Shown here piece by piece: positions 1 to 5,922 of a stretch of DNA of 8,226 bases. The stretch covers positions 1 through 8,226 of the forward strand of contig JAFSZW010000239.1 of assembly GCA_017458865.1 (NCBI GenBank). The letters are read 5' to 3'. The stretch is from Clostridia bacterium (GTDB lineage: Bacteria; Bacillota; Clostridia; Christensenellales; Aristaeellaceae). The translations under genes and the position numbers were made by a program. Each line of letters opens with the position of its first letter. Position 1 is the stretch's first letter. The notes below the pieces were generated by a model. That model did not search any database. It worked only from the letters and a program-made list of their open reading frames with translations, and was not told where the DNA came from.

Positions 1-834
1 AACCGCTTTCTTTACTTTCTCGTCTATCAGCTGACAAATCCTGCTGACGAGAAAAGGATACCCTTCTGTGTATTCCCGGATCAACCGGGCAAGCATCTGG
101 GTATCCATCCCGGTGTGATGATCGGCCTCATAATCATCCAGCATACCCCTGATTCCGACCTCGGACAGACTCATGTCGATAGTAAAGTCCGCGGCGATAT
201 TCCAGGGGCTGTTCTCCTTATACGCATCTTCCGGGCGAATCTTTGTGTGCAGGTGCTTCACGTCGGTCACGCCTGCCAGGATGACGGACTGGAAGGTTTG
301 GATGGCTCTTCTGTTCAGATACCCGCTACGCAGTTGAGCCAGAAAGTCCAGGAAGACCTGATTGCTAACGGCTGTATCCACTTCATCGACCATCAGGACG
401 ATTTTCTTCCCTGATTCCCTGCACCAGCGATGGAACAGGAAAAACAGCTCATCCATTTTCACTTCATCCGCTCTTGTTCTGTTGATGCAATTCAGTTCCT
501 CAACAACTTTATCAGGAACTGGTGCATCAGTTAGTTCTTTTGCATAGATCAAGAGCCTTGCAAGTCCCTTTGTGAATGGGCCGCTGTTCTCATATACAGC
601 ACTGTCTATATCCTGAAAATCGAGGGCAATGACAATATAATCCGGTTTTAAATACTCTGCCAGGGCCTGTAATGTAGTTGTCTTTCCGTATTGACGTGCA
701 CGATTAATGCAGAAACAATCTCCCTCATCAACCAGCAAAAAGAAGCCGTTTTCGCGGCTCCTTGATTTTGGGGCGGTCTGTCTAAACCTGTCCCTTACTT
801 TTTTCAGTTTCAAAACCACCGGAAGGGTGTTCAT
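1..834 (-). CDS. AAA-like ATPase, 3'-truncated by the window edge
   Basis: An open frame of 278 codons runs from an ATG at 834-832 through the left edge, so the C-terminus is missing. Residues 44-54 (NRARQYGKTTT) form a degenerate Walker A loop around K51. Residues 145-153 (IVLMVDEVD) form a Walker B strand with D150/E151. SVILAGVTDV (183-192) resembles the strand before the sensor region, and EYTEGYPFLVSRICQL near the end is a typical helical stretch of this family. From memory these proteins are about 500 aa, widespread and often multicopy in Clostridia, with an ATPase domain followed by a nuclease-like C-terminal region; that part is not visible here, and function is unknown. The N-terminus lacks the conserved FNxxG...P..HYMV-like lead-in I expect before the P-loop, so the gene may be truncated or rearranged. 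Only a weak RBS (GGATGG) precedes the ATG, 37 bp after the SGNH hydrolase stop. GC is visibly lower than in neighbours, especially 480-720, which suggests separate acquisition. Confidence 0.85.
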   Translation of the reverse strand, partial: MNTLPVVLKLKKVRDRFRQTAPKSRSRENGFFLLVDEGDCFCINRARQYGKTTTLQALAEYLKPDYIVIALDFQDIDSAVYENSGPFTKGLARLLIYAKELTDAPVPDKVVEELNCINRTRADEVKMDELFFLFHRWCRESGKKIVLMVDEVDTAVSNQVFLDFLAQLRSGYLNRRAIQTFQSVILAGVTDVKHLHTKIRPEDAYKENSPWNIAADFTIDMSLSEVGIRGMLDDYEADHHTGMDTQMLARLIREYTEGYPFLVSRICQLIDEKVKKAV

Positions 835-870
835 ACTTGTGAACCATCCGTTTTGTCTCTTCCGCCTGTT

Positions 871-1506
871 TCAATTGTCCAGGATGCTGTGTACTTCTTT
901 GCAAATCCTCTCAGCAAATAACAGATGGGTGTCTGCATTCATGTGCACCCCGTCGGCATCATCTGCCTCTGCAAACGCCGCCGCATCCACAAAATGGACA
1001 CCAAGCGATTCAGCATACTTCCTGTAAACATCCCCCAGCATCTGGGTAAACTCGACGCTGGTCACCGGATCAAATGCATCGCTGACCACCGTGGACTTGA
1101 TGAGAACCGGTGATACGATGAGAATCTGCGGATCCCCTTTCCCCGGACCATATCCATTGCCCCGGATCATTCGGACATACTGTTTCATCGCTCGCCCGCA
1201 TGCATACGGCTTCCCGGGGAAAATGTGCTTGGCATCATTGGTCCCCAGCATGATCATGATGAGATCCAGCGGAAAATGGGTCTCAAGCACGGCAAAAAGC
1301 CCTGTCAGACCATTTCTGCCAGGCCAGCTGGGATCATCGAAACAGGTCGTCCGGCCGTTCAGTCCTTCCTCAATCACATGATATTCCCCGCCAAGCATTG
1401 TATTTAGAACGCCTGGCCAGCGAATATTCACGGGATACCGTTCCTCATTGGATGCCGGAATGAAACCCCATGTGTTTGAATCGCCGTAACACAGAATGTT
1501 TTTCAT
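871..1506 (-). CDS. SGNH/GDSL hydrolase (arylesterase/acyltransferase type)
   Basis: A complete 211-aa serine hydrolase of the SGNH superfamily. Block I is GDSN (residues 8-11, nucleophile Ser10), the oxyanion glycine lies in GLNGRTT (Gly51), block III is GTND (88-91, Asn90), and the charge relay is DGVH (Asp185, His188). By recall the sequence parallels the M. smegmatis acyltransferase MsAcT throughout: RWxGVL, VIEEGLxxRTT and LPLDLxxIMLGTND are shared, pointing to an intracellular esterase or transesterase acting on small acyl esters. There is no signal peptide. The start at 1506 is supported by AGGAGG nine bases upstream; the frame stays open further upstream but that part overlaps the preceding gene. 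The intervening ATGCGATGA would give only a two-residue peptide. It lies 19 bp after the preceding stop, so co-transcription is likely. The natural substrate is unknown; carbohydrate or metabolite deacetylation is possible. Confidence 0.93.
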   Translation of the reverse strand: MKNILCYGDSNTWGFIPASNEERYPVNIRWPGVLNTMLGGEYHVIEEGLNGRTTCFDDPSWPGRNGLTGLFAVLETHFPLDLIMIMLGTNDAKHIFPGKPYACGRAMKQYVRMIRGNGYGPGKGDPQILIVSPVLIKSTVVSDAFDPVTSVEFTQMLGDVYRKYAESLGVHFVDAAAFAEADDADGVHMNADTHLLFAERICKEVHSILDN

Positions 1507-1525
1507 CGCATTTCGCCTCCTGGTT

Positions 1526-2152
1526 TCATGACTGCCTGACAGTGCGGTACAGGCAGTTTGTCTGGCTGCAGCGTGAACAGTCATGCAAGGCCTCATTGCC
1601 GCACGCTGTACTCGACAGAGATACACAATACATCATGGATTTGGTTGGAAACAGCATTCCCTGCCTGGTGACACGGACATCCGGGAAAGCATCCAGCAGC
1701 GGCCGACTGAGCCGTGACAGGTCATCAGGTGCAAGGTCTACAACAGGCTCCATTCTCGCAGCAATATGAAGCCCCTCCGGCGCCAGCACATCTTCCATGA
1801 TCGCTGCAGCCTGCCTGTCCATCTGAAACAGCATCTCATCGCACAGGGTATTGAGAAGGCTGGCGGCTACATAGTGCTGTGCCTCAAACAACCGGGTAAT
1901 CTCTGCCTCTGCCTGAGGACCAAGCGTAATGAATACAGTCATGGAATTTTCCGATTCCCGAACAAAAGCCGCATAAGGGGAGATGCAGGCATGCAGCAGG
2001 GCAACGGCTGCTTCCCATTCCGCGTCAAACGCCCTGTAGCAGGGAAGCTCCTCCGTGCACATCAACCAGCTGAACACCTCTTCCCGGGATGGTTCCAGCA
2101 AAAAGCGATCCGGGCCGAATATCATCATCTCTGCCATGCATCCACCATCCAT
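1526..2152 (-). CDS. MetH-activation-domain-like protein with C-terminal Cys cluster
   Basis: About 200 aa, resembling the stand-alone 'vitamin B12-dependent methionine synthase activation' proteins of Clostridia. Those are related to the AdoMet-binding reactivation domain of MetH. Recognisable parts are the central helical stretch (ITLGPQAEAEITRLFEAQ, then AASLLNTLCDEM), the PTKSMMYCVSLS segment (169-180) matching the family's P.KS....G+S segment, and a C-terminal cluster Cys184-x7-Cys192-x2-Cys195-x4-Cys200 followed by LYR, typical of the clostridial branch and possibly metal or Fe-S binding. The RxxPGY motif that binds AdoMet in MetH is not intact: the expected place reads RMEPVVD (133-139). 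The N-terminal region also looks short. The start is ambiguous: the longest frame begins at 2152, but the ATG at 2128 overlaps the upstream stop in an ATGA arrangement with GGTGGA 12 bases ahead, and ATG 2137 is another option. It is translationally linked to the corrinoid-like gene upstream, which fits a partner role. Confidence 0.75.
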   Translation of the reverse strand: MDGGCMAEMMIFGPDRFLLEPSREEVFSWLMCTEELPCYRAFDAEWEAAVALLHACISPYAAFVRESENSMTVFITLGPQAEAEITRLFEAQHYVAASLLNTLCDEMLFQMDRQAAAIMEDVLAPEGLHIAARMEPVVDLAPDDLSRLSRPLLDAFPDVRVTRQGMLFPTKSMMYCVSLSSTACGNEALHDCSRCSQTNCLYRTVRQS

Positions 2153-2712
2153 TCGGCAACGGCCGCAGCGCTGTGCTCCGGACAGTCCGTCGGCAGGCCA
2201 GCTCTCAAGGATCCGGGATTCACTCCGGTCATGAGCAGGGAGAAGCGATCTCTCATCCCCTCCGCCACGGCCAGATCATGCAGCCGGAGCACTGCAGGAA
2301 TGTCTGCCTCGGAGAAGGCCACACATACTGCAAACCGCAGATTCTGCTGCCGGATCGCAGACAGAAACGCCTCAGGCTGAACATTTGTACCCAGATCCAT
2401 TGCAGGCAGTCCCCAGCCGCGCAGGAACATCATCATGAAATTGCAGCCGGTTGGACTGGTGTTGCCGGCCACTGCCCCGCAGCAGGCAACAGGCAGCAGC
2501 GTATCATCGCAGAACACCGCAGCCGACTGGCATGCAGCCGTCAGCTGGCAGAACGGAATGCTGCCCTCCCGGTATCGCTGTGTCAGTGCGCGCAGAACGC
2601 GGTTTTTCTCCCGGATCAGCTGCGGCATGCAATCCCCTACCAGAGCCGCTGCCGCTTCCCTGTCACCGCGCATCATGATTGCTTCAAGACCGCCTGCCCA
2701 ATGATTGTCCAT
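2125..2712 (-). CDS. Cobalamin-binding-fold (corrinoid protein-like) protein lacking the His ligand motif
   Basis: A 195-aa protein with the two-part layout of corrinoid methyl-carrier proteins: a helical cap (about residues 1-72) and a Rossmann-like B12-binding domain (about 73-192). The diagnostic stretch is MDLGTNVQPEAFLSAI (105-120), matching the vDLGxDVpxexfvxAi strand and helix of MtbC/MtaC/MetH cobalamin domains. LLMTGVNPG (159-167) resembles the later glycine-rich strand-turn. The DxHxxG motif, whose His ligates cobalt in base-off/His-on proteins, should fall at about 84-89, but the residues there are NTSPTG. So it may bind a corrinoid without His ligation, bind something else, or be a structural partner. 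It is the first gene of the leftward operon; the RBS GAGG sits seven bases before the ATG at 2712. Its end overlaps the next gene. Fold assignment is fairly secure; biochemical role is not. Confidence 0.8.
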   Translation of the reverse strand: MDNHWAGGLEAIMMRGDREAAAALVGDCMPQLIREKNRVLRALTQRYREGSIPFCQLTAACQSAAVFCDDTLLPVACCGAVAGNTSPTGCNFMMMFLRGWGLPAMDLGTNVQPEAFLSAIRQQNLRFAVCVAFSEADIPAVLRLHDLAVAEGMRDRFSLLMTGVNPGSLRAGLPTDCPEHSAAAVAEWMVDAWQR

Positions 2713-2734
2713 ACAACATCCTCATCGCTTATTT

Positions 2735-2757
2735 GACAGCACATGCCCTGCTCTGTC
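2735..2757 (-). promoter_or_regulatory. Hairpin at the 5' end of the leftward transcript
   Basis: Read on the minus strand, GACAG-AG-CA and TGCTGTC pair into a 7-bp stem with a 2-nt bulge and a 7-nt loop. It begins at about the predicted +1 of the promoter at 2765-2794, so it would cap the mRNA of the corrinoid-like operon. Such 5' stems can protect against decay, or the inverted repeat could be an operator. The structure is only modest in strength. Confidence 0.4.
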
Positions 2758-2764
2758 GGTCACG

Positions 2765-2794
2765 ATTATAATGACCGAAAACAGGGCGTGTCAA
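2765..2794 (-). promoter_or_regulatory. Sigma-A/sigma-70 promoter of the leftward operon
   Basis: On the minus strand, TTGACA (2794-2789) and TATAAT (2770-2765) are both perfect consensus hexamers separated by 18 bp. Predicted transcription start is near 2758, about 45 nt before the start codon at 2712. It should drive the corrinoid-like gene, the activation-like gene, the SGNH hydrolase and possibly the AAA ATPase. The match is seen directly; activity is inferred. Confidence 0.85.
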
Positions 2795-2830
2795 GCACCC
2801 TGCCGCCATATCGCCGTCCCGCAGCCCGAA

Positions 2831-2941
2831 TCTGTTTCCCCGGTCCATGGCATAAGACATGGCCCCGTTTGTTTCCCTGGTCAGCGGCATAAACACGCCT
2901 CGTTTTGGCTTCCCCGGTCCGCAGGATAAGACACAGATCGT
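2831..2941. repeat. Imperfect ~37-bp tandem repeat, three copies, in the divergent intergenic region
   Basis: Three adjacent units start at about 2831, 2868 and 2905. Each carries TTCCCCGGTC (middle copy TTCCCTGGTC), then a GGCATAA/AGGATAA block, a purine-rich ACA stretch and a CGTT-containing end. The GGTC cores are exactly 37 bp apart (2842, 2879, 2916). Because 37 is not a multiple of three, each copy falls in a different reading frame, so this is not a coding repeat. The array occupies the middle of the 366-bp gap 2713-3078, which has no convincing gene, and sits upstream of both divergent promoters. It could be a minisatellite or a regulator binding array. Confidence 0.75.
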
Positions 2942-3026
2942 TTCTAAAAAAAACGCCTAAAAAACGATTGTTTATCTCAAACGAGATTGACAAATAATAG
3001 GCCGTTTCGTATAATTAAAATCGTTA
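2938..3026. promoter_or_regulatory. Possible operator region: AAACGA/TCGTTT half-sites and A-tracts
   Basis: TCGTTT at 2938-2943, AAACGA at 2962-2967 and 2979-2984, CGTTT at 3003-3007 inside the promoter spacer, and TCGTTA at 3021-3026 at the predicted start form mixed direct and inverted half-sites around the rightward promoter. A perfect 5-bp inverted repeat ATCTC-AAAC-GAGAT (2974-2987) abuts the -35. A8 and A6 tracts (2946-2953, 2959-2964) could bend DNA or act as an UP-like element. The AT-rich dyads centred on CG resemble LacI-family operators, but the match to a CcpA cre site is poor. No regulator gene lies in the window. Confidence 0.35.
2987..3015 (+). promoter_or_regulatory. Perfect-consensus sigma-A promoter of the ABC importer operon
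   Basis: TTGACA (2987-2992) and TATAAT (3010-3015) are separated by the optimal 17 bp, with A-rich tracts upstream. Transcription should start near 3022, giving a leader of about 57 nt before the binding-protein ATG. Such a strong core promoter usually needs a repressor if expression is conditional, which makes the flanking half-sites more interesting. Confidence 0.9.
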
Positions 3027-3027
3027 A

Positions 3028-3048
3028 CACCACAGTCTGTTTGTGGTG
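3028..3048 (+). promoter_or_regulatory. Leader hairpin of the ABC importer mRNA
   Basis: CACCACA (3028-3034) and TGTGGTG (3042-3048) form a perfect 7-bp stem with a 7-nt loop, starting about six bases after the predicted transcription start. It ends 15 bases before the AGGAGG Shine-Dalgarno (3064-3069), so it leaves the RBS free. An mRNA-stabilising 5' stem or a DNA operator dyad are the likely roles; nothing resembles a known riboswitch. Confidence 0.5.
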
Positions 3049-3078
3049 CAGATTAAATGAAACAGGAGGAAAACAAAC

Positions 3079-4140
3079 ATGAAGAAACTGCTTTCCACGT
3101 TACTGGTCCTCGTCCTCGTGCTGACTGCGTGCAGCGTGCTGGCCGACGATCTCAACAGCTACACCCTGGATGAGATCATTGCCAAGGCAAAAGAAGAGGG
3201 ACATGTAGAGTCCGTCGGCATGCCGGACAGCTGGGCCAACTGGGGCGACAGCTGGAAAGGCCTGACTGCAACCTATGGCATTGAGCATACCGATGAGGAC
3301 ATGAGCAGTGCTGAAGAGCTGAGCATGTTCGAGAACGACAGCACCCGCGACATCGGTGACGTCGGTCTGGCATTCACTCAGGTTGCTCTCGACAAGGATC
3401 TGGTTCAGGGCTACAAGACCACCAACTGGGACAGCGTTCCTGATTGGGCCAAGGCAGAAGACGGCAAATGGATGATCGCCTACACCGGATGCACCAGCTT
3501 TATCTACAACAACGATCTGACCAATGGCCAGAAGATGCCTACCAGCTGGCAGGATGTCCGTGAGGGCACCTACAAGCTGACCATCGGCGACGTCGTCGGC
3601 GGCGCTACCGGCCAGGGCGTTGTGGTTGCCACTGCCTATGCTTTCGGCGGTGACCTCGACAACCTCCAGCCTGCTTTTGATTTCTGGACCGAGATGGCCA
3701 AGGCCGGCCGTATCGACAAGGGCGACATCCTGCTTGCCCGCATCCAGGCCGGTGAAGTCGAGTGCGGCGTCAGCTGGAGCTACAACGTACTCAACTATCG
3801 TGACCAGTCCCCGAACTACAACATCACTGTCGGCATCCCCACTGACGGCGCCATCCTGGTCGGCTATGCCAGCGTCATCAGCAAGAATTCCGATACGCCT
3901 TTCGCAGCCGCTCTGGCCCGCGAATTCATCTTCTCCGACGAAGGTCAGATCAACCTGGCCAAGTCCGGCGCTGTTCCGACCCGCACCAATGTTGAAATTC
4001 CTGCGGAAATCATCGCCAGCACCTTTGATCCGGCAACCTATGCCAATGCTGTCGGCATCTCCGACGCTGCACACTATGCAGAAGTCTGCGGCGAAATTTC
4101 TGACTGGTGGGCTGAGAACATCATTCCTCTGCTGGACTGA
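3079..4140 (+). CDS. ABC importer substrate-binding lipoprotein (iron/polyamine/phosphonate class)
   Basis: A 353-aa extracellular solute-binding protein. Residues 1-18 are a lipoprotein signal: KK, a long Leu/Val core and lipobox LTAC with acylated Cys18. The mature part has the class II periplasmic-binding fold hallmarks of the COG1840/AfuA-FbpA-like group: an early region (PDSWANWGDSW...) , a DIGDVGLAF strand, a WQDVREGTYKLTIGD hinge region, and near the end EFIFSDEGQINLAKSGAVPTR, the usual FxxSxEGQxxLAxxGxxP segment. It delivers the ligand to the two permeases encoded next. Members bind ferric iron, polyamines, thiamine, 2-aminoethylphosphonate or pyridoxal phosphate, and I cannot choose from sequence alone. 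AGGAGG lies nine bases before the ATG. As first gene behind a consensus promoter, with a stem-loop after its stop, it should be the most highly expressed gene of the operon. Confidence 0.93.
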   Translation: MKKLLSTLLVLVLVLTACSVLADDLNSYTLDEIIAKAKEEGHVESVGMPDSWANWGDSWKGLTATYGIEHTDEDMSSAEELSMFENDSTRDIGDVGLAFTQVALDKDLVQGYKTTNWDSVPDWAKAEDGKWMIAYTGCTSFIYNNDLTNGQKMPTSWQDVREGTYKLTIGDVVGGATGQGVVVATAYAFGGDLDNLQPAFDFWTEMAKAGRIDKGDILLARIQAGEVECGVSWSYNVLNYRDQSPNYNITVGIPTDGAILVGYASVISKNSDTPFAAALAREFIFSDEGQINLAKSGAVPTRTNVEIPAEIIASTFDPATYANAVGISDAAHYAEVCGEISDWWAENIIPLLD

Positions 4141-4164
4141 TCAACTGATTCTCTAAATGCCTAC

Positions 4165-4198
4165 GGGGGCGTACTCCAAAAGTGCGCCCCCCATTTTT
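4165..4198 (+). terminator. Intercistronic stem-loop, probable partial terminator
   Basis: GGGGGCGTACT (4165-4175) pairs with AGTGCGCCCCC (4181-4191) over 11 bp, including one G-U pair, with a CCAAA loop. CA and then five Ts (4194-4198) follow. It sits between the binding-protein stop and the first permease RBS. The short T-run suggests a leaky terminator and/or a block to 3' decay that keeps binding-protein mRNA in excess over permease mRNA. Confidence 0.8.
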
Positions 4199-4215
4199 AG
4201 GATGGAGAAAAGCCT

Positions 4216-5103
4216 ATGGAACAGAAAAGCAAACACAGCATACTGACCAGCCGAAACAACCGGTATCTTTACCTGCTGGCGCTGGCGCCTTTCCTTTTCC
4301 TGGTCGTCATGTACGAAATGCTGCCGCTGATCATGCTGATCATAGACAGTTTCGGGCTTGATAAGGATGCTGCCGTTCGTTTCACGCTGGAAAACTATAA
4401 CAAGATCTTCACCACGCTGAGCTATCAGCGTGCCATTGAAAACAGCCTCAAGATTACCCTGATCTCCACACTTTTCGGAATTGTGATCGCTTTTCTTGGT
4501 GCCCAGGCTGCTTACAATTCACGTGGAAAATTCAGGAACGTCTTCCTGACTGTACTGAACATGACATCCAACTTTGCCGGTGTTCCCCTGGCCTTCGCCT
4601 ACATGATCATCCTCGGCAACGCCGGTGTGCTCAAGCAGATTGCAAATATCTACGGCATTGAGTTCCTGCAGAATTTCGATCTGTATACGAGCAACGGCCT
4701 CACCATCATGTACATCTACTTCCAGATTCCGCTTTCAACACTGCTGCTGATCCCCGCATTCAACGGCATCCGCAGAGAATGGAACGAGGCCAACATGCTG
4801 CTGGGCGGCACCAGCGCCCATTTCTGGGGACATGTCGGCATCCCGGTACTGCTGCCCAGCCTGTTCTCTACCCTGAGCGTCCTGTTCGCCAATGCGCTGT
4901 GCGCCTATGCAACTGCCTATGCGCTGCTGATGAACAACTTCTCATTGCTGCCGGTGAACATCTCCGCCTCCTTCGTTGGTGATATCAAGACCAAGCCGAA
5001 ACTGGGCGCAGCGCTCTCCGTCGTCATGATGCTGATCATGTGCATCGTGATCCTGCTCAACAATTTCATCACGAAAAAACTGACCAAGTGGGAAAGCAGG
5101 TGA
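4216..5103 (+). CDS. ABC importer permease, first subunit (PotB/FbpB-like)
   Basis: A 295-aa integral membrane protein with about six hydrophobic segments (roughly 18-40, 78-100, 117-136, 162-182, 215-237, 265-285). The cytoplasmic EAA coupling loop is NEANMLLGGTSAHFWGHVGIPVL (190 onward; in parts NEANMLLGG then FWGHVGIP), which contacts the ATPase; its second Ala is Asn here. It forms the translocation channel with the next permease. GGAG lies eight bases before the ATG. The gene ends just seven bases before the next start, whose RBS lies across this stop. Unlike fused FbpB permeases it carries one permease domain, so the transporter needs two permease genes, as seen. Confidence 0.93.
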   Translation: MEQKSKHSILTSRNNRYLYLLALAPFLFLVVMYEMLPLIMLIIDSFGLDKDAAVRFTLENYNKIFTTLSYQRAIENSLKITLISTLFGIVIAFLGAQAAYNSRGKFRNVFLTVLNMTSNFAGVPLAFAYMIILGNAGVLKQIANIYGIEFLQNFDLYTSNGLTIMYIYFQIPLSTLLLIPAFNGIRREWNEANMLLGGTSAHFWGHVGIPVLLPSLFSTLSVLFANALCAYATAYALLMNNFSLLPVNISASFVGDIKTKPKLGAALSVVMMLIMCIVILLNNFITKKLTKWESR

Positions 5104-5109
5104 TCATGA

Positions 5110-5919
5110 ATGAGAAAAGGCTCCAAAGTATCTGCCAACATCGTGATGACCATCGTCATCATCTGGCTGCTCATCCCATTGCTGGCCACCATTATCTACT
5201 CGCTGTTTGAAGACTGGACCGGTATCATCCCCCACGGCTTCACCCTGGCGAATTATCAGAAGATCTTTACGGATCCCGCTTTCCTGACCGCTATGTACCA
5301 GACGCTGATCGTCTGCGTGATTCCCATCGTCATCACCATCATCGTCGTCCTGCTGGCGCTGTTCGTAGTCACAGTATACTTTCCAAAGCTTGAAAAGTAT
5401 GTGCAGATCCTCTGCATGATTCCCTACACCATTCAGGGTGTTATCCTTTCCGTTTCCATCCTGATTCTGTATGCCAAGGGCAAGGGCTTCCTGAGCGGAC
5501 GCATGACCATGCTGATCGGGGCATACTGCATCATCATTTTGCCGCATATCTACAACGGCATCCGCAACGGCATGCGCGCCATCAACATGAACATGCTGCT
5601 TGAAGCGGCTGAAATGCTGGGAGAAAGCAAGCTTGCCGCCTTCTTCAAGGTTATTGTCCCCAACATCCTCACCGGCATCACCGTCTCCAGTCTGCTGGCT
5701 GTAGGTCTGCTGTTTGGCGATTACGTCATCATCCGCAACCTGTCCAGCACAAGCGTCAATAACATGCAGAAGTTCCTCTATCAGGCCATGAAGCGTTCCA
5801 GTACGGAGGCTTCCGCGGTGTTCGTGGTCATTATGCTGATCACCTTTATCATTACAGCCTTTGTGCTGACCCTGCAAAGCAGAAGCACGCTTGAGAAAAT
5901 CAGAAACGGGGGGAAATGA
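5110..5919 (+). CDS. ABC importer permease, second subunit (PotC-like)
   Basis: A 269-aa membrane protein with about six hydrophobic segments (roughly 9-31, 64-90, 98-120, 132-150, 190-208, 237-255). Its EAA loop is well conserved: LLEAAEMLGESKLAAFFKVI in residues 163-182, followed by VPNI. The chosen ATG at 5110 has AGGTGA six bases upstream, overlapping the stop of the first permease; an ATG four bases earlier is in another frame and is not the start. Tight spacing on both sides implies translational coupling and roughly equal subunit amounts. The substrate is unassigned, as for its partners. Confidence 0.93.
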   Translation: MRKGSKVSANIVMTIVIIWLLIPLLATIIYSLFEDWTGIIPHGFTLANYQKIFTDPAFLTAMYQTLIVCVIPIVITIIVVLLALFVVTVYFPKLEKYVQILCMIPYTIQGVILSVSILILYAKGKGFLSGRMTMLIGAYCIIILPHIYNGIRNGMRAINMNMLLEAAEMLGESKLAAFFKVIVPNILTGITVSSLLAVGLLFGDYVIIRNLSSTSVNNMQKFLYQAMKRSSTEASAVFVVIMLITFIITAFVLTLQSRSTLEKIRNGGK

Positions 5920-5922
5920 CGC

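Noticed and set aside
871..1626. Longer 251-aa version of the SGNH hydrolase starting at 1626
   Set aside because: The first 40 residues overlap the preceding gene in another frame and do not resemble the family; an AGGAGG RBS and the GDSN-proximal Met at 1506 mark the real start.
1766..2736. Plus-strand frames of about 200 codons opposite the corrinoid-like and activation-like genes
   Set aside because: They are Arg/Cys/Ser-rich without a domain match, and the minus strand shows recognisable family motifs with promoter and RBS.
2713..2830. Cobalamin riboswitch upstream of the corrinoid-like gene
   Set aside because: The leader is only about 45 nt and has no B12-box-like sequence, far too short for the riboswitch.
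2831..2941. CRISPR array
   Set aside because: The units are contiguous, imperfect repeats with no unique spacers and no cas gene nearby.
2766..2993. 75-codon minus-strand frame across the tandem repeats
   Set aside because: The 37-bp unit shifts frame in each copy, so the repeat is not selected as protein; the frame also crosses the leftward -35/-10 promoter.
3016..3034. CcpA cre site over the transcription start
   Set aside because: Only part of the cre consensus is met; key positions in both half-sites mismatch.
3100..4074. Long 324-codon minus-strand frame opposite the binding protein
   Set aside because: It is a shadow of the strong codon bias of the plus-strand gene; it has no RBS or recognisable domain and the plus-strand protein is clearly real.
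5104..5877. 257-codon minus-strand frame opposite the second permease
   Set aside because: Its composition (His/Asp/Gln-rich) is the usual antisense image of hydrophobic permease codons; no RBS or domain.
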